Of a stretch of DNA of 42,007 nucleotides, positions 22,642 through 29,495 are shown piece after piece; position 1 is the stretch's first letter; each line of letters begins with the position of its first letter. This stretch comes from Methylobacterium gnaphalii. Its GTDB lineage: Bacteria > Pseudomonadota > Alphaproteobacteria > Rhizobiales > Beijerinckiaceae. The notes under the pieces were generated by a model. It worked only from the letters and a program-made list of their open reading frames with translations. It was not told where the DNA came from and did not search any database. The position numbers and the translations under genes are program-made. Location of the stretch: contig NZ_BJZV01000032.1 of assembly GCF_007992215.1 (NCBI RefSeq), positions 1 through 42,007 of the forward strand. The letters are read 5' to 3'.

Positions 22642-25614
22642 TCATTCGGCCGCCATCGGCGCCGCATGGATGGGGGCGACCCGGGCAGCACAGAACTTGA
22701 ACTCTGGGATCTTACCCATTGGGTCGAGGGCCGGGTTCGTCAGGAGGTTCGCAGCGGCTTCGGCGTAGCAGAACGGCATGAAAATCATGCCTGCCGGCAC
22801 GTCGCGGTCGGAACGCACCTTCAACTCCACGGCGCCGCGTCGTGTTTCCAGCTTCATCGTGTCGCCCGGTTCAAGACCCAAGCGATAGAGCTCCTTCGGT
22901 GCCATGAACGCCACGGCCTCGGGTTCGAGAGCGTCGAGCACACCCGCGCGCCGTGTCATCGATCCAGTGTGCCAATGCTCCAGCACGCGGCCCGTCGAGA
23001 GCACCATCGGGAACTCATGGTCAGGCACCTCGTCTGGCGGAACGATCGATGCGGGCACGATCTTGGCCCGTCCGCTCTCCGTTGGGAAGCCGGCGTAGAA
23101 GATGATCTCGTTGCCGGGCTTGTCGGGGGCGTCGACGGGGTAAGTCACCGCGCCCTCGCGCTCCAGGCGTTCCCACGTGATATTGTTGAGAGAGGGCATC
23201 ACCTGGGCCATCTCGCGGAAGATGTCGGCGGGGCCGCCATAGTTCCAGGAGAGCCCTAGCCGCTTCGCTAGCTCCTGAATGATCCACCAGTCCTGGCGAG
23301 CGTCGCCCGGAGGCGAGACCACTGGTCGGGCGATCTGCACGCGGCGGTCTGTGTTCGTGAACGTTCCCGCCTTCTCGGCGAAGGCCGAAGCCGGCAGCAC
23401 CACGTCCGCATGGAACGCCGTCTCGGTCAGGAACAGGTCCTGCACGACGAGATGATCAAGCATCGCCAAGGCGTGCCGGGCGTGGTTGAGGTCGGGATCC
23501 GACATCGCGGGGTTCTCCCCCTCGACGAACATGCCCTTGATCTCGCCGGCGTGGACGGCCTGCATGATCTCCACGACGGTCAGGCCCTTTTGGGGATCCA
23601 GGCGCTGGCCCCAGAACTCCTCGAAGAGGTGGCGGACGGCATCCTTCTCGACCGACTGGTAGTCTGGATAGACCATCGGAATCAGGCCAGCGTCTGAGGC
23701 TCCCTGGACGTTGTTTTGGCCACGAAGCGGATGGAGGCCAGTACCGGGACGCCCGATCTGCCCCGTTACGAGCGCGAGGGCGATCAGGCAGCGCGAGTTG
23801 TCGGTGCCGTGAACGTGCTGGCTGATTCCCATGCCCCAGAAGATGATCGAAGACTTGGCCCGCGCGTAGAGCCGGGCGACCTCACGCAGCGTCTCGGCGT
23901 CGATGCCGCAGACCGCGGCCATTTTCTCGGGTGTGAAGTCGACGATCTTCTCCTTCAGGGCCTCGAAGTTCTCAGTGTATCCGGCGATGTACTGTTCGTC
24001 GTAGAGCTTTTCCTCAACGATTACGTTCAGCATCGCGTTCAGCATCGCAACGTCCGACCCGGGTCGGAAGGCGAGGTGCTTGTAGGCGTGGCGTGAGAGG
24101 GTTTGCCGCCGCGGATCCATCACGATCAGCTTGGCGCCGCGCTGCTTCACAGCGTTCTTGAGGAAGGTCGCCGCGACAGGGTGGTTCACCGTCGGGTTGG
24201 CCCCGATCACAATGATGACCTCGGCGTCCATGGCGGCTGCGAACGGGGCCGTGACCGCGCCCGAGTTAAGCCCCTCCATCAGTGCCGCGACCGAAGAGGC
24301 ATGGCAGAGGCGTGTGCAATGGTCGACATTGTTCGTGCCAAAGCCCAGGCGCACCAGCTTCTGGAAGAGATAGGCTTCCTCGTTCGAGCCCTTGGCCGAA
24401 CCGAACCCGGCCAACGCCTTGCGGCCGTGGGTGTCGCGAACCAACTTCAAGCCACCAGCGGCGCAGTCGAGGGCTTCTTCCCAGGTCGCCTCTCGGAAGT
24501 GCGTCCACGGATTGGCTGGGTCGACCTGGTCGTTGGCGTCCTTCGGAACGTTCTCCAGGCGGATCAGCGGCACCGTCAGACGGTGGGGATGGTGGATGTA
24601 GTCGAAGCCGAAGCGTCCCTTGACGCAGAGGCGGTTATGGTTGGCCGGGCCGTTCACGCCTTCGGCGTAGATAATCTTCTCGTCCTTGACCTTGTAGGAC
24701 ACCTGGCAGCCGACGCCGCAATACGGGCAGAGGGACGTCACCTCGCGGTCCGGGTAGACCGTTCGGGTATTGTGTTCGGCATCAAGGTAGGCAGAGGGCA
24801 TCAGGGCGCCCGTTGGACACGCCTGTACGCACTCGCCGCAGGCGACGCAGGTCGATGCGCCCATGGGGTCGTCGAAGTCGAAGACGACCTTGGCGTCAGC
24901 GGATCGGTAGGCCATCCCGATCACGTCATTGACCTGAACCTCGCGGCAGGCGCGGACGCAGAGATTGCACTGGATGCAGGCGTCCAGATTGACGCTCATG
25001 GCGGGATGGCTGAAGTCGCCCGTCCAGCGCTCCGCCGCCGGGAAACGGCTCTCGGTGACATCAAGGTAATCGGCCTGCACCCAGAAGTGCGAGGTCGGAT
25101 CGTGGGAGGTCTCGCGCTCGGGCTGATCCGCCACGAGGAGCTCAAGGACCATCGCCCGGGCCTTGGTCGCGCGCTCGGTCTCCGTCTTCACCTTCATGCC
25201 GACGGCAGGAGTGCGCTTGCACGAAGCGGCGAGCACGCGCTCGCCCTCGATCTCGACCATGCAGGCGCGGCAGTTGCCGTCGGGGCGGTAGCCCGGCTCG
25301 GGCTTGTGGCAGAGATGCGGGATATGGGTGCCGAGCCGCTTAGCGACGGACCAGATCGTCTCGCCCGGCTGGGCCTCGACCTGCTGCCCGTCGAGCTCGA
25401 AGGCGATCGTCGGAGGCGCAGTGGGCCGATCCCTTATGCCGTGGAGACCCGACGGCTCCGGGGCGGCTTGGCCACCGGACTTCGCGCCTTGCGAATAGGA
25501 TCCGCCGGACGCCGGGCTTCCTCCCTGCACGGGACCGCCGGCATCCTGGGGACCATCGGCCCGGACCTCCGGCTTCTCGGTCTTGTCACCATGCGTATCG
25601 GGGGCGTTGCTCAT
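22642..25614 (-). CDS. fdh1A: Tungsten-dependent NAD-linked formate dehydrogenase alpha subunit
   Basis: This 990-residue cytoplasmic catalytic subunit oxidises formate (or reduces CO2) at a W-bis-MGD centre. After a low-complexity N-terminus, C102, C115, C118 and C132 bind a 2Fe-2S cluster. C213, C216, C219, C223 and C256, C259, C262, C266 bind ferredoxin-type clusters, and C296, C299, C303 and C330 bind the proximal 4Fe-4S cluster. C437-H438 (TRLCHAS) is the metal-ligand cysteine with the catalytic histidine. Length and N-terminal sequence agree closely with M. extorquens FDH1 alpha as I recall it. There is no signal peptide. It follows fdh1B by 38 bases. The tungsten assignment comes from that homology and the tupBCA genes nearby, not from a residue in the sequence. 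Confidence 0.96.
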   Translation of the reverse strand: MSNAPDTHGDKTEKPEVRADGPQDAGGPVQGGSPASGGSYSQGAKSGGQAAPEPSGLHGIRDRPTAPPTIAFELDGQQVEAQPGETIWSVAKRLGTHIPHLCHKPEPGYRPDGNCRACMVEIEGERVLAASCKRTPAVGMKVKTETERATKARAMVLELLVADQPERETSHDPTSHFWVQADYLDVTESRFPAAERWTGDFSHPAMSVNLDACIQCNLCVRACREVQVNDVIGMAYRSADAKVVFDFDDPMGASTCVACGECVQACPTGALMPSAYLDAEHNTRTVYPDREVTSLCPYCGVGCQVSYKVKDEKIIYAEGVNGPANHNRLCVKGRFGFDYIHHPHRLTVPLIRLENVPKDANDQVDPANPWTHFREATWEEALDCAAGGLKLVRDTHGRKALAGFGSAKGSNEEAYLFQKLVRLGFGTNNVDHCTRLCHASSVAALMEGLNSGAVTAPFAAAMDAEVIIVIGANPTVNHPVAATFLKNAVKQRGAKLIVMDPRRQTLSRHAYKHLAFRPGSDVAMLNAMLNVIVEEKLYDEQYIAGYTENFEALKEKIVDFTPEKMAAVCGIDAETLREVARLYARAKSSIIFWGMGISQHVHGTDNSRCLIALALVTGQIGRPGTGLHPLRGQNNVQGASDAGLIPMVYPDYQSVEKDAVRHLFEEFWGQRLDPQKGLTVVEIMQAVHAGEIKGMFVEGENPAMSDPDLNHARHALAMLDHLVVQDLFLTETAFHADVVLPASAFAEKAGTFTNTDRRVQIARPVVSPPGDARQDWWIIQELAKRLGLSWNYGGPADIFREMAQVMPSLNNITWERLEREGAVTYPVDAPDKPGNEIIFYAGFPTESGRAKIVPASIVPPDEVPDHEFPMVLSTGRVLEHWHTGSMTRRAGVLDALEPEAVAFMAPKELYRLGLEPGDTMKLETRRGAVELKVRSDRDVPAGMIFMPFCYAEAAANLLTNPALDPMGKIPEFKFCAARVAPIHAAPMAAE

Positions 25615-25652
25615 GCTACCGCTCCAGTCTCAGGCATCCGTTTTACCGACCA

Positions 25653-27371
25653 TCACTCCGCGGCGACCGCACGCGGTCCCGGGAAGAGGTCGGGAAAGTA
25701 TTTGATCACGCTGGCGACGGGGTTCGACGCCGCCTGGCCGAGACCGCAAATCGACGCGTCGCGCATGCACTGGGCGAGTTCGCCCAGAAGGTCGGTGTCC
25801 CACACGCCGTTTTCCATCAGCATGCGAGCCTTCTGCGTGCCTGAGCGGCACGGCGTGCACTGTCCGCAGCTCTCGTCCTCGAAGAACCTCATCAAATTCA
25901 ACGCTGCACCGCGGACATCGTCCCGATCCGAGAGCACGACGACGGCCGCCGAGCCGATGAAGCAGCCGTATTTTTCGAGCGTGCCAAAATCGAGCGGGAT
26001 ATCGTTCATGGATGCCGGCAAGATGCCGCCGGACGCCCCACCCGGCAGGTAGGCCGCGAAGGCGTGTCCGTCGGCCATGCCGCCGCAATGCTCGTCGATG
26101 AGCTCCTGGATTGTCAGGCCTGCAGGGGCCAGCTTGACTCCTGGCTCCTTCACCCGCCCGGACACGGAATATGAGCGCAGGCCGACGCGGTCGTTGCGGC
26201 CGTGGCTCTTCCACCAGCCGGCACCGCGCTCGATCAGGTCGCGCACCCAGAACAGCGTCTCGATGTTGTTGATGAGCGTGGGTCGGTTGAACAAGCCTAC
26301 CTGGAAGGGGAAGGGCGGCTTGTGGCGCGGCAGCCCGCGCTTGCCCTCAAGCGATTCGATCAGCGAGGATTCCTCGCCGCAGATGTAGGCGCCAGCCCCG
26401 CGGCGCAGGTGGATGCGCGGTCCGCCCTGCGGCAGCTTGGCGATCTCGCGTGTGAGGATCTCACGCGAGATCGGATACTCGTCGCGCAGGTAGATATAGA
26501 CCTCCGCCGCCTCGACGACATGGGCACCGATCAGCATGCCCTCTAGGAACCGGTGCGGATCGGTATTGAGGTAGAGCTGGTCCTTGAAGGTGCCTGGCTC
26601 GCCCTCGTCACCGTTGACCGCCATGAGCCGCGGCCCGGGCTCGCCGCGCACGGAGCGCCACTTCCGACCGGTGGGGAAGCCGGCGCCCCCGAGCCCGCGA
26701 AGTCCGCCGTCGTCCAACAACTTGAGCACGTCCTCGACCGGCAGCTCACCGCTCCGCAATCGCTGCAGTGTCGCGTAGCCGCCCGCAGCCCGGTAGGCGT
26801 CGTAGTCGACGTATTCCGGGACGTGAGCGTGGGTATCGTCGGCTTCCACCGCGGCCCTCACCGAGGCGAGGTCGGCCTCGTGCAGGAAGTTATGGCCCAC
26901 TTCGACGGCCGGGGCGTGGTCACACAGGCCGACGCACGGCGCGCGCACGACGCGGACCGCATCGGACGACAGCTCCCTCTGAAGCGTCTCCAGCAGCTCT
27001 TCGGCGCCGAACATCGCACAGGTGATGCTGTCGCACACACGCACCGTTAGCCGCGGAATGGAGGCATCACCTTCCTTCACCACGTCGAAGTGAGCATAGA
27101 AGGTTGCGGTCTCGAAGACTTCGGCGAAGGCGAGCTTCATCTCGTCGGCAAGCGCCGCGAGATGCTCCGCGCTGATCTGGCCGAAAGTGTCCTGGATGAG
27201 GTGCAGGTGCTCGATGAGCAGGTCTCTCTGGCGCGAGCGGTCACCGAGCAGTTCCTCGATCTCCACCTTTGCGCGCGGCTCGACCTGACGGCCTTTCGGC
27301 ACCGCGCGAGCCTTGTTGCGCCCGCGGCCCGGGTGGGAGAAGCGCCTGACGTTACCTGGTGCCTCGCTCAT
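25653..27371 (-). CDS. fdh1B: Formate dehydrogenase beta subunit, NuoE-NuoF fusion (NAD and FMN site)
   Basis: This 572-residue diaphorase subunit transfers electrons from Fdh1A to NAD+. The NuoE-like N-terminal part has a 2Fe-2S site (C113, C118, C146, C150). The NuoF-like part has the FMN/NAD-binding segments GLRGLGGAGFPTGRKW at 223-238 and GAGAYICGEESSLIESLEG. A 4Fe-4S site uses C502, C505, C508 (CGQCTPC) and C542 (CGLGQ). The extra N-terminal basic stretch (RGRNKARAVPKGR) is shared with Methylobacterium FDH1 beta as I remember it. It is upstream of fdh1A in the same transcript and 60 bases downstream of a small leading gene. Confidence 0.96.
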   Translation of the reverse strand: MSEAPGNVRRFSHPGRGRNKARAVPKGRQVEPRAKVEIEELLGDRSRQRDLLIEHLHLIQDTFGQISAEHLAALADEMKLAFAEVFETATFYAHFDVVKEGDASIPRLTVRVCDSITCAMFGAEELLETLQRELSSDAVRVVRAPCVGLCDHAPAVEVGHNFLHEADLASVRAAVEADDTHAHVPEYVDYDAYRAAGGYATLQRLRSGELPVEDVLKLLDDGGLRGLGGAGFPTGRKWRSVRGEPGPRLMAVNGDEGEPGTFKDQLYLNTDPHRFLEGMLIGAHVVEAAEVYIYLRDEYPISREILTREIAKLPQGGPRIHLRRGAGAYICGEESSLIESLEGKRGLPRHKPPFPFQVGLFNRPTLINNIETLFWVRDLIERGAGWWKSHGRNDRVGLRSYSVSGRVKEPGVKLAPAGLTIQELIDEHCGGMADGHAFAAYLPGGASGGILPASMNDIPLDFGTLEKYGCFIGSAAVVVLSDRDDVRGAALNLMRFFEDESCGQCTPCRSGTQKARMLMENGVWDTDLLGELAQCMRDASICGLGQAASNPVASVIKYFPDLFPGPRAVAAE

Positions 27372-27431
27372 GGGCGTTCTGGTTTCCAGCTATTGTGGAC
27401 GGACGATCGAAGGATGCTCGGGAGCGGCGCC

Positions 27432-27755
27432 TTACTGGCCGCCAAACGCCCGCAGCGGTTGGCCTGCCTCGGAACGATGCTCCATCGTCACCGAGCCGAT
27501 CGCCTCATCCAGGGACTTGACCCTCGGACCGACAACCGAACGGAGCTCAGCCTCGAAACCATCAATGGCGGCGTTCAGCCGATCCAGCGGCGCGGAGACT
27601 GACTCCTCAGGCAGGGCAGGATCAAGCGCAGCGGCAAGAATTGCGTGCAGACGCGCTTTCAGGTCCTGGGTGAGCGGAGGTTTTGCCTCGACGGCATAAG
27701 CCTGCACGATCGCTTCCGCGCGGTCAGACGCCGCCTTGCTGGCGTCGCTGCTCAT
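27432..27755 (-). CDS. Small helical protein leading the fdh1 operon
   Basis: This 107-residue soluble protein is of unknown function. It is predicted by eye to be mainly helical (AEAIVQAYAVEAKPPLTQDL, then LDRLNAAIDGFEAELRSVVG). It has no cysteines, signal peptide or membrane segment. It is not like the FdsD delta subunit, whose conserved blocks I do not see. It starts at ATG 27755 and ends 60 bases before fdh1B, so it is probably the first gene of the fdh1 transcript. Assembly or regulation of FDH1 is a guess from position. Confidence 0.65.
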   Translation of the reverse strand: MSSDASKAASDRAEAIVQAYAVEAKPPLTQDLKARLHAILAAALDPALPEESVSAPLDRLNAAIDGFEAELRSVVGPRVKSLDEAIGSVTMEHRSEAGQPLRAFGGQ

Positions 27756-27986
27756 GCCTGGTCACTTTGCGGTATGCGATGCATGACTTGCCCGTTCGGG
27801 TCGATAGCGTGGCGTTCGCTCTGGCCTGCTCAATGGCAGCCGTTATAGCGCAGTTGGTAAATCGCTTTTGTATTCATTTCAAATCGTATGTGCGCTTAGG
27901 GGGGGGCGACTTGCCGGCATGGCTCGGTCTTGCCGGATGTCTACGGAAGGCGCAGTCACGCCGACGGAACGGAGGGATGCGTAGCG
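27756..27986. promoter_or_regulatory. Divergent fdh1/mobB promoter region
   Basis: These 231 bases separate the fdh1 transcript from mobB. The middle, 27841-27899, is unusually AT-rich for the window (GTTGGTAAATCGCTTTTGTA) and begins with CGTTATAGCG at 27841-27850. That resembles half of a molybdate-regulator (ModE) site. A G-run of eight bases follows at 27899-27906. This is a reasonable place for the fdh1 promoter and an oxyanion-responsive operator. No second matching half-site was found. Confidence 0.45.
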
Positions 27987-28529
27987 ATGTCCGGCATGCG
28001 GGTAATCGGTCTTGCCGGATGGAGCGGCGCCGGAAAGACAACCTTGCTCGTACGAGCGATCCCGGTTCTAGTGTCGCATGGACTGAAAGTCGCAACGCTC
28101 AAGCACGCGCACCACGACTTCGAAACGGATCGCCCTGGGAAGGACTCTTACGCGCATCGCCAGGCGGGAGCGAGCGAGGTCATCGTTTCATCGGGGCGAC
28201 GCTGGGCGCAGATCCATGAGTTGGGGGACCAGCAAGAGCTGACACTTCCGCAACTGCTGAGGAAGGTCAGCCCCTGCGACCTTGTCATCGTCGAGGGTTT
28301 CAAGCGCGAGCCGATCCCGAAGATCGAGGTTCACAGGACCGCGAATGGGCGATCACCGTTATATCCGACCGACCCGCTCATCGTGGCGATCGCCAGCGAC
28401 GTTCCGTTCGAGGATGCCAGGGTACCAGTTGTCGGCCTGGACGACATCGAAGCGGTCGCAAAGGTAATGCGCGACACGGCCCGGCCGCTCGATGAGGTAC
28501 TGGAGACGCTGACGGTATCGACCGTCTAG
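27987..28529 (+). CDS. mobB: Molybdopterin-guanine dinucleotide biosynthesis adapter MobB
   Basis: This 180-residue P-loop GTP-binding protein helps supply bis-MGD, the cofactor form used by both formate dehydrogenases here. It has Walker A in GWSGAGKTTLL, the basic segment VATLKHAHHDFE, the DxPGKDSYAHRQAGA block, and VIVEGFKREPIPKIEVHR, the family signature. ATG 27987 is used, with GGAGGG upstream; ATG 27996 is an alternative. MobA is not in the window. It is divergent from fdh1, and its stop overlaps the stop of the facing avidin-like gene within CTAG. Confidence 0.94.
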   Translation: MSGMRVIGLAGWSGAGKTTLLVRAIPVLVSHGLKVATLKHAHHDFETDRPGKDSYAHRQAGASEVIVSSGRRWAQIHELGDQQELTLPQLLRKVSPCDLVIVEGFKREPIPKIEVHRTANGRSPLYPTDPLIVAIASDVPFEDARVPVVGLDDIEAVAKVMRDTARPLDEVLETLTVSTV

Positions 28530-28912
28530 GCGGACAGAGCGGCAAGGTCGGACACCGCAGCCGTGAATGGGTCCGCGACCTTCGTGAAGATGGTCGTCTC
28601 CAAGGTGACGGAGAGTTGCATCGCGAGAGGGGGAGCGGACTTATTGACCCCGTGGCAGACGGCATGGATCTCGGGGGCCCCCTCCGGACCAGGGCGGAAG
28701 TAGCGGCCCGTCCAGCTCTTGATCGTAAGCGGGGCGGCCGAGGTGGTGACGAAACCGATGATGTCACCTTCGGCTGTACCGACAAGCATGCGGCAACGAA
28801 GGGGCAAACCGGCATCCTCCGGGATCGCCGCGTAGGTCCCCGACACGGCTTCTCCCGCCTGAAGCAGGCGGATCTCGGCACCGGTCGCGCTGCGCCAAAG
28901 CCCTTCGAACAT
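28526..28912 (-). CDS. Avidin/streptavidin-family protein, no signal peptide
   Basis: This 128-residue protein shows the avidin pattern along its whole length: FEGLWRSATGAEIRLL (first strand, W6), EAVSGTYAA, GDIIGF, KSWTGRYF (W67) and the closing ETTIFTKV. Compared with streptavidin, the LGWTVAW segment has no tryptophan (GFVTTSA) and the INTQWLL segment reads IHAVCHG. Several biotin-pocket tryptophans are therefore missing, and binding may be weak or for another ligand. There is no export signal. The start at 28912 is placed by homology; ATG 28930 is also possible. The stop overlaps the mobB stop in CTAG. Confidence 0.72.
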   Translation of the reverse strand: MFEGLWRSATGAEIRLLQAGEAVSGTYAAIPEDAGLPLRCRMLVGTAEGDIIGFVTTSAAPLTIKSWTGRYFRPGPEGAPEIHAVCHGVNKSAPPLAMQLSVTLETTIFTKVADPFTAAVSDLAALSA

Positions 28913-29495
28913 CGATGTCCCGAAACCCATCGAGCGAGCGCTCAAACGCGTGACCAGCGATATTTATGCACGGCTATATCGGTGTCGCCAGCATAAAAAT
29001 CGCTCCGCGTGCTAATAGCGGTGGAACTCTTCATTCGCGTAGCGGTGGCGCCGTTGCAGCGTTTCCGTTCCCCACGGGTGCCGGAGTCCTCGTCTACCGC
29101 TTTCGGCCGGCTCCTCCCGGACTTAAACGTCCGCTTGATCGGCGCTCGAAAGTCGACCGTCAAAAATGCGCCCATGCCGGGATTCAGCGGCCGCCGTCGG
29201 TATCTTCGAAACGGCCCTCACAAGGCCCTAGGACAACCTTAAGCCGCCCCTCGATCGATGCCGTTGCCGATGGCCCTGTCAGCGTTGACCCGGCTCGTCC
29301 AGCCAATGGTTCGGCTTGGCCTTCAGTTGATGTTGGCCAGCGTCGCACCGCTCGTGTTTGCGCCCCAACCCGTTTAAGGGATGGCGCGCGTCCTTGACCG
29401 AGCCGCACGCCTGCTTAGAACCACGGAGCCGAATTTCAAACCATCCTCACCCCTGTGTCCGGCAGGAAGGACGGTCCAACGCGGGTGATCCGTCC
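28913..29495. promoter_or_regulatory. Non-coding region before the chemosensory operon
   Basis: About 580 bases lie between the divergent avidin-like gene and the receptor gene. Open frames here have poor codon character and are dismissed. An inverted repeat CGATAT-N12-ATATCG lies at 28958-28981, within an AT-rich patch where promoters of the avidin-like gene and possibly the che operon could sit. A small hairpin CGGAC/GTCCG lies at 29118-29133. No sigma-factor consensus was confidently matched. Confidence 0.45.

Noticed and set aside
24103..26052. Plus-strand open frame of 649 codons opposite fdh1A and fdh1B
   Set aside because: It spans two real minus-strand genes and their junction and shows no recognisable domain.
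28966..29397. Plus-strand open frame of 143 codons before the receptor gene
   Set aside because: It has no domain, no ribosome site, erratic composition and overlaps other equally poor frames. It was treated as non-coding.
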